Assembly (NCBI GenBank): GCA_041920215.1
Contig: JAYRSJ010000008.1
Span: forward strand, 1 to 64,000
Reading direction: 5' to 3'
Source of the DNA: JAYRSJ01 sp041920215
GTDB lineage: Bacteria > Pseudomonadota > Gammaproteobacteria > Burkholderiales > Burkholderiaceae_C
Length of the DNA stretch: 64,000 nucleotides
Positions 34,450-42,798 of the stretch are shown one piece after another (the stretch's first letter is position 1; each line of letters begins with the position of its first letter). Position numbers and translations under genes: made by a program. The notes beneath the pieces were generated by a model that made no database searches, had not been told where the DNA came from, and was given only the letters and a program-made list of their open reading frames with translations.

Positions 34450-35402
34450 GCTGAACCTCGTCCCTGGCTGTCGGCCTGGTAGCGGTTGAACAGGGCCAGC
34501 GGCACGATGATCAGCAGGATCATCACCACCGCCACCGCCGAGGCCATGGGCCAGTCGTTGTTGCTGAAGAACTCGTCCCACAGCACGCGACCGATCATCA
34601 GGGTCTGCGGCCCGCCCAGCAGCTCGGGGATCACGAACTCGCCGACGCAGGGGATGAAGACCAGCATGGAGCCGGCAATGATGCCGGCCTTGGACAGCGG
34701 CACGGTGATGGTCCAGAACGCCAGCCACGGCGTGGCGCCCAGATCGGCCGCGGCCTCCAGCAGCCGGCCGTCAAGCTTGGACAGCGTGGCGTAGAGCGGC
34801 AGCACCATGAAGGGCAGATAGGTGTAGACCATGCCCAGCAGCAGGGAGAAGGGCGTGTTCATCAGCTTGCCCTCCACCGGTATCGCGCCGATGGCCAGCA
34901 GCAGCTGGTCCAGGCCCAGGCCGACGATGGCCTCGGCCAGCAGGCCCTGATCGCTGAGCAGGCCTTTCCAGGCGTAGACGCGCAGCAGGAAGCTGGTCCA
35001 GAAGGGCAGCATCACCAGCATCAGCAGGGCCGGCTGCACCGTGGGCCGGGCACGGGCCATGAAGTAGGCGAAGGGGTAGCCGATCAAGAGGCAGCCCACC
35101 GTGGTCAGCGCGGCGAACTTGAGGCTGGTCAGGTAGGCACGCAGATAGAGATCGTCCTGGGTGATGAAGAGGTAGTTGCCCAGCTTGATGCTGAGCCGCA
35201 GCACGCCGTCGGCATAGACGATCAGGTCCTTGAACTGCACCGTCTCCATCTCGGAGACGCTGATCTTCAGAACTATCAGGAAGGGCAGCGCAAAGAACAG
35301 CAGCAGCCAGCCGTAGGGGATGCCTATCACCAGGCTGCGGCCGCTGAGCCAGCGCTTTAGCGCCTGTGGCCGGGCGCGGGTCTTGGGTGGAGTCTCTGCC
35401 AT
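34446..35402 (-). CDS. potH: Putrescine ABC transporter permease
   Basis: A 318-residue permease with a cytosolic N-terminus and six helices. The EAA loop is AADLGATPWLAFWTITVPLS. The N-terminal RSLVIGIPYGWLLLFFALPF is characteristic of PotH. It lies 9 nt after potG and overlaps potI by 4 nt. Confidence 0.94.
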   Translation of the reverse strand: MAETPPKTRARPQALKRWLSGRSLVIGIPYGWLLLFFALPFLIVLKISVSEMETVQFKDLIVYADGVLRLSIKLGNYLFITQDDLYLRAYLTSLKFAALTTVGCLLIGYPFAYFMARARPTVQPALLMLVMLPFWTSFLLRVYAWKGLLSDQGLLAEAIVGLGLDQLLLAIGAIPVEGKLMNTPFSLLLGMVYTYLPFMVLPLYATLSKLDGRLLEAAADLGATPWLAFWTITVPLSKAGIIAGSMLVFIPCVGEFVIPELLGGPQTLMIGRVLWDEFFSNNDWPMASAVAVVMILLIIVPLALFNRYQADSQGRGSA

Positions 35403-35411
35403 GGTGCGCGG

Positions 35412-36512
35412 CTACTGGGTCAGCACCACATGGGCCAGCGGCGACCAGCTGGCCCAGGCCTCATCGCCCCAGCTCAGGCTGTCGTCCTGGTGGCGCTGGG
35501 TATTGGCCATCGCCACCTTGAGCATCGCGCCGCTGGCGAGCTTGAGCCGGTAGACGGTGAAGCTGCCGAAGTAGGCCAGATCCTGGATCAGGCCGCGCAC
35601 CGCGTTGTGCGCGATATCGTCGGGCGCCTGGCGGCTGAGCGTGATCTTCTCGGGCCGCAGCGCCACCGTCACCGCCATGCCCTCGCTGCCTGTGATGCCA
35701 TGGCCCACGTAATGGCTGCAGTCGGCGCAGGCGATCACCACATGGTCGGGGTTGTCGACCGTCAGCGTGCCCTCCATCAGGTTGACATTGCCGATGAAGT
35801 CGGCGACGAAGCGGCTGGCCGGGGTCTCGTAGATCTCCTGCGGCGGCCCCACCTGCAGCAGCCGGCCCTCGCTCATCACCGCGATCCGCGAGGCCATGGT
35901 CATCGCCTCCTCCTGGTCATGGGTGACCATCACGCAGGTGACGCCCACCTCCTCGATGATGTTGACCAGCTCGATCTGGGTCTCTTCGCGCAGCTTCTTG
36001 TCCAGAGCCCCCAGCGGCTCGTCCAGCAGCAGCAGCTGCGGCCGCTTGGCCAGGCTGCGCGCCAGCGCCACCCGCTGCTGCTGGCCGCCGCTGAGCTGGT
36101 GGGGCTTGCGTTTGGCGTACTTGCCCAGCTGCACCAGCTTCAGCATGGCCTCCACCCGCGCGGCGATCTCGTCGCGCGGCAGGCCCTCGCGGCGCAGGCC
36201 GAAAGCGATGTTGTCCCAGACGCTCAGGTGCGGAAACAGCGCATAGCTCTGGAACATCATATTGATGGGCCGCTCATGCGGTGGCAGGCCGGCCAGGTCC
36301 TGGCCCTTGAGCACGATGCGGCCGCTGCTGGGCGTCTCGAAGCCCGCCAGCATGCGCAGCAAGGTGGTCTTGCCGCAGCCGGACGAGCCCAGCAGCGCGA
36401 AGATCTCGCCCTTGGCAATGTCCAGCGACACATGGTTGACCGCCAGCGCGCCACCGCCGAAGTCCTTGACGACGTCCTCGATGCGCAGATAGGCCTCGGC
36501 CGTAGCAGTCAT
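35412..36512 (-). CDS. potG: Putrescine ABC transporter ATP-binding protein
   Basis: A 366-residue ABC ATPase with Walker A GSSGCGKTT (about residues 38-46), Q-loop FQSYALFPHLSVWDNIAFGL, signature LSGGQQQRVALARSLAK, Walker B LLLLDEPLGALDKKLREE and the switch histidine in VTHDQEEAM. A C-terminal TOBE domain follows. It powers PotHI and is 41 nt downstream of potF. Confidence 0.95.
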   Translation of the reverse strand: MTATAEAYLRIEDVVKDFGGGALAVNHVSLDIAKGEIFALLGSSGCGKTTLLRMLAGFETPSSGRIVLKGQDLAGLPPHERPINMMFQSYALFPHLSVWDNIAFGLRREGLPRDEIAARVEAMLKLVQLGKYAKRKPHQLSGGQQQRVALARSLAKRPQLLLLDEPLGALDKKLREETQIELVNIIEEVGVTCVMVTHDQEEAMTMASRIAVMSEGRLLQVGPPQEIYETPASRFVADFIGNVNLMEGTLTVDNPDHVVIACADCSHYVGHGITGSEGMAVTVALRPEKITLSRQAPDDIAHNAVRGLIQDLAYFGSFTVYRLKLASGAMLKVAMANTQRHQDDSLSWGDEAWASWSPLAHVVLTQ

Positions 36513-36553
36513 GCGGCCCCTCCTGTCAGATGGCTATGTGTTGTGAGCTGTGC

Positions 36554-37660
36554 TCAGATGCCGGTCTTGAAGGCGGTGTACATGCGGGTCATCTGGCGAC
36601 GCACATCGTTGTTGATCGCGTCGGGCGAGGCCATCTTCTTCATATCGGCATCGCTGAGGAAGACGCTGGGATTGCTGGCCACCTCGGGCTTGACGAACTT
36701 CTTCGACTCCTTGTTGGGGTTGGCGTAGAAGACCTTGTTGGTCAGGCTGGCATGCACCTCGGGGCGCAGGATGTAGTTGATGAACTTGTGCGCATTGCCG
36801 GGGCGCGGCGCGTCGTTCGGGATCACCATCACGTCCATGAAGATGATGCCGCCGGTCTTGGGGATCAGGGCCTCGATCTTCTGGCCGGTCTTGCCGTCGA
36901 TCGCGCGCTGGCGCGCGATATTGATGTCGCCGGACCAGCCCAACGCCACGCAGATCGAGCCATTGGCCATATCGTTGATGTAGCCCGAGGAGCTGAACAG
37001 CGTCACATGGGGCCGTATGCTCTTGAGCAGGCCGGGCACGCCGGCGTAGTCGCTGATGCTGCGGCTGTAGGCCGGCTTGCCCAGGTAGTGCAGCGCGGCC
37101 GGTACCACCTCGGTGGCCGAATCCAGCACGCTGACGCCGCAGCTCTTGAGCTTGCTGATGTACTCGGGCCTGAAGATCAGGTCCCAGGCATTCTCGGGCA
37201 TCGGGGTGCTGCCCAGCGCGGCCTTGACCTTGTCCACATTGATGCCCACGGTCGTGTAGCCCCATAGCCAGTTGACCATGAACTCATTGCCCGGATCGAG
37301 CTTGGCCAGCTGGGCCTGCAGGTCAGCGTCCAGGTTTTTGTAGTTGGGGATCAGGCTCTTGTCGATCTTGCGCAGCAGCCCGCCGTCGGCCTGCAGCTTG
37401 GCCCAGTAGGAGGAGGGCACGACGATGTCATAGCCGGTCTTGCCGGCCACCAGCTTGGCATGGACGATCTCGTTGTTGTCGAAATTGTCGTAGCGCACCT
37501 TGATGCCGGTTTCCTTCTCGAAGTTGCGTATCGTGTCCTCGGCGATGTAGTCGGACCAGTTGTAGATGTTGAGAACCTTCTCCTCCTCCTGGGCCAGCGC
37601 GCAGCCGGCCGCTGCAGCAAGGCCGAGGGAGACGATCAGATGCGACAGTTTGATGCTCAT
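36554..37660 (-). CDS. potF: Periplasmic putrescine-binding protein
   Basis: A 368-residue solute-binding protein with a signal peptide ending ALAQE. The mature N-terminus VLNIYNWSDYIAEDTIRNFE is the PotD/PotF signature, and GYTTVGINVDKVKAALG and VALGWSGDINIARQRA follow. It should deliver putrescine to PotHI; spermidine or a related amine cannot be excluded. A large stem-loop separates it from spuC upstream. Confidence 0.94.
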   Translation of the reverse strand: MSIKLSHLIVSLGLAAAAGCALAQEEEKVLNIYNWSDYIAEDTIRNFEKETGIKVRYDNFDNNEIVHAKLVAGKTGYDIVVPSSYWAKLQADGGLLRKIDKSLIPNYKNLDADLQAQLAKLDPGNEFMVNWLWGYTTVGINVDKVKAALGSTPMPENAWDLIFRPEYISKLKSCGVSVLDSATEVVPAALHYLGKPAYSRSISDYAGVPGLLKSIRPHVTLFSSSGYINDMANGSICVALGWSGDINIARQRAIDGKTGQKIEALIPKTGGIIFMDVMVIPNDAPRPGNAHKFINYILRPEVHASLTNKVFYANPNKESKKFVKPEVASNPSVFLSDADMKKMASPDAINNDVRRQMTRMYTAFKTGI

Positions 37661-37711
37661 GGCAGGGCTTCTTTCGCGCCGGGCGCAAGGGTGAGGATGG
37701 GGAAAGTCTAT

Positions 37712-37763
37712 TGAGCGCTGGGGCGGGGCGCATGCCCCAAAACCCGCAGATGTTCAGCGCTCA
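37712..37763 (-). promoter_or_regulatory. Composite stem-loop between spuC and potF
   Basis: Perfect 9-bp inverted arms, TGAGCGCTG and CAGCGCTCA, enclose 34 nt that hold an inner GGGGC-GCAT-GCCCC hairpin. One outer arm includes the spuC stop codon. No U-run follows, so it is more likely an mRNA-stability or processing element, giving potF a different expression level, than a terminator. The role is inference. Confidence 0.45.
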
Positions 37764-39170
37764 CAACAGGGCTTTGTGCTTCAGTTCGGCATGGCTCAGA
37801 TCGAGACAGCGTCGGATCAGCAGCATCATTTCGTCGATCTGGGCGCGCGTCATCACCAGCGGCGGCGCAACGATCATGCGATCGCCGACGGCGCGCATGA
37901 TCAGGCCCTCGCGGAAGCAGTGGGCCCGGCACAGCATGCCCACCTCGAGCGCCTCGGCGAAGGTCGCCAGCGTGCTCTTGTCCTTGACCAGCTGCACCGC
38001 GCCCATCATCCCGCAGCTCTGCACCTCGCCGACCAAGGGATGGTCGAGCAGCTCGGCGAAGCGCGCGGCCAGATAAGGGCCGGTGTCCTCGCGCACCCGG
38101 CGCACCAGGCCCAGCTGCTGGATCAGGCGCAGATTGGCCAGCGCCACCGCGCAGGCAGTCGGGTGGCCGGAGTAGGTGAAACCGTGGTTGAACTCGCCGC
38201 CGCTGTCGATCAGCGCACGCGCCACCCGCTCGCCCACCATCACCCCGCCCAGCGGGATGTAGCCCGAGCTGACGCCCTTGGCGAAGGTCATCAGATCGGG
38301 CTTGAAGCCCAGGGTTTCGCAGCCGAACCAGGAGCCGGTGCGGCCAAAGCCGCAGATCACCTCGTCGCTGACCAGCAGGATGCCGTACTTGTCGCAGATG
38401 CGCTGGATCTCGGGCCAGTAGGTGGAGGGCGGCACGATCACGCCGCCGGCGCCCTGCACCGGCTCGCCGATGAAGGCGGCGACCTTGTCGGGACCGAGCT
38501 GCAGGATCTTCTCCTCCAGCCAGCCGGCCGCCTTGAGACCGAATGCCTCGCGGCTCATATCGCGGCCCAGTTCGAACCAGTGCGGCTGCTGGATGTGCAC
38601 GATGCCCGGTATCGGCAGGCCGCCCTGGGCATGCATGCCGCTCATGCCGCCCAGCGAGGCACCGGCCATCGTGGAGCCGTGATAGCCGTTCAGGCGACTG
38701 ATGATGACCTGGCGCTCGGGCTGGCCCTGGATGTCCCAGAAACGCCGCACCATGCGCACCACCGTGTCATTGCCCTCCGAGCCCGAACTGGTGAAGAAGA
38801 CATGGCGGAACTGGGCCGGGCTCAGCTCGGCCAGCAGCTCGGCCAGCTCGATGGCCGGCTCGGTGCTGGTCTGGAAGAAGGCGTTGTAGAAGGGCAGTTC
38901 CTTCATCTGCCGGGTGGCCGCGTCGACCAGGGCCTGCTGTCCGTAGCCGACATTGACGCACCACAGGCCGCTCATCGCATCGAGGATCTTGTGACCCTCG
39001 CTGTCCCAGAGGTAGATGTTGTCGGCCCGGCTGATGATGCGCGCGCCCTTGCGCGCCAGGCCGGCATGGTCGGTGAAGGGGTGCAGGAAGTGGGCGGCGT
39101 CGGCGGCCTGCAGCGCGGCGGTGCTGCGGCCGGTTCTGGCGGCGGTGGGGGTGTGGGTGATGGTGCTCAT
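37761..39170 (-). CDS. spuC: Putrescine-pyruvate (class III) aminotransferase
   Basis: A 469-residue PLP enzyme that would transaminate putrescine to 4-aminobutyraldehyde with pyruvate. It has DAMSGLWCVNVGYG, FTSSGSEGNDTVVRMVRRFW, the cofactor aspartate in LVSDEVICGFGRTGSWFG, the PLP lysine in LMTFAKGVSSGYIPLGGV, and FTYSGHPTACAVALANL. ATG 39170 lies 5 nt after AGGAG; a longer frame upstream is not used. It is placed 10 nt after puuA, so the gamma-glutamylated and the direct route are encoded together. Confidence 0.92.
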   Translation of the reverse strand: MSTITHTPTAARTGRSTAALQAADAAHFLHPFTDHAGLARKGARIISRADNIYLWDSEGHKILDAMSGLWCVNVGYGQQALVDAATRQMKELPFYNAFFQTSTEPAIELAELLAELSPAQFRHVFFTSSGSEGNDTVVRMVRRFWDIQGQPERQVIISRLNGYHGSTMAGASLGGMSGMHAQGGLPIPGIVHIQQPHWFELGRDMSREAFGLKAAGWLEEKILQLGPDKVAAFIGEPVQGAGGVIVPPSTYWPEIQRICDKYGILLVSDEVICGFGRTGSWFGCETLGFKPDLMTFAKGVSSGYIPLGGVMVGERVARALIDSGGEFNHGFTYSGHPTACAVALANLRLIQQLGLVRRVREDTGPYLAARFAELLDHPLVGEVQSCGMMGAVQLVKDKSTLATFAEALEVGMLCRAHCFREGLIMRAVGDRMIVAPPLVMTRAQIDEMMLLIRRCLDLSHAELKHKALL

Positions 39171-39180
39171 CGCGGCTCCT

Positions 39181-40548
39181 TCAAACATGCAGCAGCAGGT
39201 GTTCACGCTCCCAGGGCGAGATCACCTTCATGAATTCGGCGTATTCGATGTCCTTGATCTCGGTGTAGACCGTGATGAAGGACTGCCCCAGGACCTCGGC
39301 CAGATCATGCTCGGCACGCAGCAGATTGACCGCCTCGCCGAGGCTGCGTGGCAGCTGGTAATCGCCCAGGTACGCGTCGCCTTTGCACTCGGGCGTGGGC
39401 TCGATGCGGTTCTTGATGCCCAGATAGCCGCAGGCCAGCGTGGCGGCCAGTGCCACATAGGGGTTGGCGTCGGCGCCTATCACCCGGTTCTCGAGGCGGC
39501 GTGCCGAGGGCGGCGCCACCGGCGAGCGTATGCCCACGGTGCGGTTGTCGAAGCCCCATTGGATATTGATGGGCGCTGCGGTGTGGCGGGCCAGGCGGCG
39601 GTAGCTGTTCACATAGGGTGCGAACAGCGCCATCGCCGCAGGAATGTATTTCTGCAGGCCGCCGATGTACCAGAAGAACTCGGGGCTGGGCGAGCCGTCC
39701 TCCTGGCTGAACAGATTGCGGCCGGTCCGCTTGTTGATCACACTCTGATGCACATGCATCGCGCTGCCAGGCTCGCCGGCGATGGGCTTGGCCATGAAGG
39801 TGGCGAACATATCGTGGCGCAGCGCCGCCTCGCGCACCGTGCGCTTGAAGAAGAAGACCTCATCGGCCAGGCCCAGCGGGTGGGCATGGAAGAAGTTGAT
39901 CTCCATCTGGCCGGCACCGATCTCGTGGATCAGGGTGTCGACATTGAGCTCCATCTTCTCGCAGTAGGCGTAGACGTCCTCGAACAGCGGATCGAACTCG
40001 TTGACGGCGTCGATGGAGTAGGCCTGGCGCGAGGTCTCGGCGCGGCCGCTGCGGCCTATCGGCGGCTTCAGCGGCTGGTCGGGATCGGTGTTGCGGGCCA
40101 CCAGATAGAACTCCAGCTCGGGCGCCACCACCGGGTCCCAGCCCTCGGCGGCGAACAGATCGCAGACCCGGCGCAGCACCGAGCGCGGCGCGAACGGCAC
40201 CAACTGGCCGTGCCGGTCGAAGCAGTCGTGGATGATCTGCGCGGTGGGGTCAACTGCCCAGGGCACCAGACGCGCCGTCGTCGGGTCGGCGCGCAGATGC
40301 ATGTCCATATCGTTGGGGCTGATCACATCGTAGTAAGGCCCCTCCTCGGGAAACTCGCCGGTGACGCCCATGGCCACCACCGCCTCGGGCAGGCGCATGC
40401 CGCGGTCCTCGGTGAACTTCTCGCGCGGCAGGATCTTGCCGCGGGCGACGCCGGTGAGATCGGGCACCAGGCATTCGACCTCGGTGACGCGATGCTCGCG
40501 GAACCACTGTTCCAGCTCGCCGAATGTGAACTCGTTTCTGACCACCAT
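39181..40548 (-). CDS. puuA: Gamma-glutamylputrescine synthetase (glutamine-synthetase family)
   Basis: A 455-residue glutamine-synthetase-like ligase that joins glutamate to putrescine with ATP. Family motifs are ECLVPDLTGVARGKILPREK, APELEFYLV, GAGQMEINFFHAHPL, GEPGSAMHVHQSV and PINIQWGFDNRTVGIRSP. The last replaces the canonical glutamine-synthetase arginine loop, as in PuuA/SpuI. GAGAGG lies 6 nt upstream of ATG 40548. First committed step of the Puu pathway. Confidence 0.92.
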   Translation of the reverse strand: MVVRNEFTFGELEQWFREHRVTEVECLVPDLTGVARGKILPREKFTEDRGMRLPEAVVAMGVTGEFPEEGPYYDVISPNDMDMHLRADPTTARLVPWAVDPTAQIIHDCFDRHGQLVPFAPRSVLRRVCDLFAAEGWDPVVAPELEFYLVARNTDPDQPLKPPIGRSGRAETSRQAYSIDAVNEFDPLFEDVYAYCEKMELNVDTLIHEIGAGQMEINFFHAHPLGLADEVFFFKRTVREAALRHDMFATFMAKPIAGEPGSAMHVHQSVINKRTGRNLFSQEDGSPSPEFFWYIGGLQKYIPAAMALFAPYVNSYRRLARHTAAPINIQWGFDNRTVGIRSPVAPPSARRLENRVIGADANPYVALAATLACGYLGIKNRIEPTPECKGDAYLGDYQLPRSLGEAVNLLRAEHDLAEVLGQSFITVYTEIKDIEYAEFMKVISPWEREHLLLHV

Positions 40549-40635
40549 CTCGAACCTCTCCTTCTGGTCTTGGCCCCGACCTTGTGGCGGTCGCGGGCTG
40601 CGGATTGCAAGTACGGGCTGCAGCGGTCAGCGGCG

Positions 40636-41436
40636 CTAGGTCTCGGGATCGGTCTTGAAGTCGTGGCGGGGTTCGCGGATGCGCTCGCGGTAGCTGCGGC
40701 AGGCCTGGCCGAAGGCGTTCAGCAGGGCCATCGAGACCGGGTTGTCCGCCGCCTGCCATTCGGGATGCCATTGCACGCACAGCGTGAAGCCGCGGGCAGC
40801 CTCGACGCTGAAGGCCTCGACAAGTCCGTCGGGCGCCACCGCCTCGACCCGCAAGCCCGGGGCCAGGGTCCTGACGCCCTGGCCATGCAGCGAGTTCACC
40901 TGGATCGGGCGCGGCCCCAGCAGCGCGTCCAGCGTGCCGCCGGGCAGCACCTGCACCGGATGCACCGCCGCATAGGCGATCTCGGGCGGTTGGCCGCTGG
41001 GGGCCCGATGGTCGGCCAGACCGGGCTGCTCTTGCACCGCCTGGTGCAAGGTGCCGCCCAGTGCCACATTGGCTTCCTGGAAACCGCGGCAGATCGCCAG
41101 CAGCGGCAGGCCCAGCGCCACTGCCTTGGGGATCAGCGGCAGGGTCCAGCGGTCGCGCTCCGGATCCAGCGGCAGGGCCGGGTTGTGCACCGCCTCGTCG
41201 AAGTGGCTGGGATGCACATTGGACTGCGAACCGGTGAGCAGCACACCGTCGGCCAGCGCCAGCAGCTCGTCGAGCTCATCGGGCGTGCTGCTGGGCACGA
41301 TCAGTGGCAGACAGCCGGCCAGACGCACCGCATCGATGTACTTCTTGCCGGCCATATGGAAGGGGTGCTCGCCCATCATGCGGTTGCAGGCCGGCACCAG
41401 CACCACGGGTTTGCGAAGCTTCAGCGGGGCACTCAC
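40636..41436 (-). CDS. puuD: Gamma-glutamyl-gamma-aminobutyrate hydrolase
   Basis: A 266-residue class-I-amidotransferase-like hydrolase that frees GABA from gamma-Glu-GABA. It has PVVLVPACNRMMGEHPFH, the nucleophile Cys in LLAICRGFQEANVALGGTLH, VNSLHGQGV and the His/Glu pair in CVQWHPEWQ. The start is GTG 41436, which overlaps the puuB stop (GTGA) and marks tight coupling; the frame is open further upstream inside puuB. Confidence 0.92.
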   Translation of the reverse strand: MSAPLKLRKPVVLVPACNRMMGEHPFHMAGKKYIDAVRLAGCLPLIVPSSTPDELDELLALADGVLLTGSQSNVHPSHFDEAVHNPALPLDPERDRWTLPLIPKAVALGLPLLAICRGFQEANVALGGTLHQAVQEQPGLADHRAPSGQPPEIAYAAVHPVQVLPGGTLDALLGPRPIQVNSLHGQGVRTLAPGLRVEAVAPDGLVEAFSVEAARGFTLCVQWHPEWQAADNPVSMALLNAFGQACRSYRERIREPRHDFKTDPET

Positions 41437-42743
41437 AGCAGATCCCTCAGTCGGTAGTAAGCCATGCCCAGCACCAGGGCGGGCATGCGCATCAGGCGGC
41501 CGCCGGGGAAGGGGCGGTGGCGCAGACGGGCGAAGGTGTCGAAGCGGCTGGCGTCGCCATGCATGGCCTCGGCCACGATGCGGCCGGCCAGGCCGGTCAG
41601 CGCGAGACCGTGGCCGGAGAAGCCCTGCAGATAGTAGAGATTGCGCTGCCGGCCCAGGCGGCCGAAATCGGGGGCGCGGTTCATCGAGATGTCCACAAAG
41701 CCACCCCATGCATACTGCATGCCAACATTGCCCAGCTGCGGAAAGGTCTGCACCAGCCGCGCACGCATGCTGGCCATCAGATCGCGTGGGGTGACCGTGC
41801 TGTAGGAGACCCGGCCACCGTAGAGCAGGCGCTGGTCGGCGGTGGGGCGGAAGTAGTCGAGCACGAAATTGGTGTCGCAGACTGCCGAGCGGCTCGGTAT
41901 CAGTGCGTCCAGCCGTTCACGTGCGATCGGCTCGCTGCAGACGATATAGGTGCCCACCGGCATGATGCGCGGCGCCAGCGTGGCGGCCAGCGCGGGCGCG
42001 TATTCGGCGAGGTAGACATTGCCGGCCAGCAGGGCCTGGCGGGCACGCAGCCGGCCCCCTGGGGTGTGCAGCAGCAGGCTTGGGCCCTCGTCCACCGCGC
42101 TGACCGGGCTCATCTCATGGATGCGCACCCCCAGCGCCTTGGCAGCCTGGGCCAGACCCAGCACATATCGCAGCGGATGCAGATGACCGGAACGCGGGTC
42201 GTGCACGCCGGCGTCGAAGCGCGGGCTGTCTATCCACCGGCCCAGCTCGGCCGGCGCGATCCAGCGCAGCGGATAGTCGTAGGTGCTGGCGATATGGTCG
42301 GCCCATTGGCGCAGTTCGCGCGACTTGGCCGGCTTGGTGGCCAGGCCCAGAAAACCGCTCTGCCATTGGGCGTCTATGCCATGGCGGGCACAGCGCTGCT
42401 GGATCAGGTCCAGCGCCTCGATGCTCATGGACCAGATGCGGCGGGCCTCGTCCAGCCCCAGCTGCCGCTCGATCTCGGCCTGATCGCAGGCCAGGCCGTG
42501 GATGGCCTGGCCGCCGTTGCGGCCCGAGGCGCCGCTCCCGATCTGCGCGGCTTCCAGCAGCACCACCTTCTGTCCACGCTCGGCCAGCTCGATGGCGGCC
42601 GACAGCCCCGCCAGCCCGCCACCCACCACCGCCACATCGGCCTCGACCTCGCCCTGCAACGGCGCGAAGCCCTCGCCACGCGGCGCGGTGGCAGCGTAGT
42701 AGGAGTCGCGCGACAGGTTTCGGTCTATCCGCAGCAGGCTCAT
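41433..42743 (-). CDS. puuB: Gamma-glutamylputrescine oxidoreductase (FAD)
   Basis: A 436-residue DAO-family flavoprotein that oxidises gamma-Glu-putrescine to the aldehyde. An N-terminal FAD fold (DVAVVGGGLAGLSAAIELAE, GSGASGRNGGQ) is followed by LYYLQGFSGHGLALTGLAGR, which holds the second flavin-contact region. The start ATG 42743 is 55 nt after the aminotransferase stop, and the gene overlaps puuD by 4 nt. Confidence 0.92.
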   Translation of the reverse strand: MSLLRIDRNLSRDSYYAATAPRGEGFAPLQGEVEADVAVVGGGLAGLSAAIELAERGQKVVLLEAAQIGSGASGRNGGQAIHGLACDQAEIERQLGLDEARRIWSMSIEALDLIQQRCARHGIDAQWQSGFLGLATKPAKSRELRQWADHIASTYDYPLRWIAPAELGRWIDSPRFDAGVHDPRSGHLHPLRYVLGLAQAAKALGVRIHEMSPVSAVDEGPSLLLHTPGGRLRARQALLAGNVYLAEYAPALAATLAPRIMPVGTYIVCSEPIARERLDALIPSRSAVCDTNFVLDYFRPTADQRLLYGGRVSYSTVTPRDLMASMRARLVQTFPQLGNVGMQYAWGGFVDISMNRAPDFGRLGRQRNLYYLQGFSGHGLALTGLAGRIVAEAMHGDASRFDTFARLRHRPFPGGRLMRMPALVLGMAYYRLRDLL

Positions 42744-42798
42744 ACGGTAGGCGCTAGGCAGTTCCTCGTGCGTCGTTGCAAAGAAAGCCGGCTGGCTT

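Noticed and set aside
31705..34482. A 925-codon open frame on the plus strand
   Set aside because: It is antisense to the aldehyde dehydrogenase, the DUF3138 protein and potI, all with clear motifs; composition is again that of a shadow frame.
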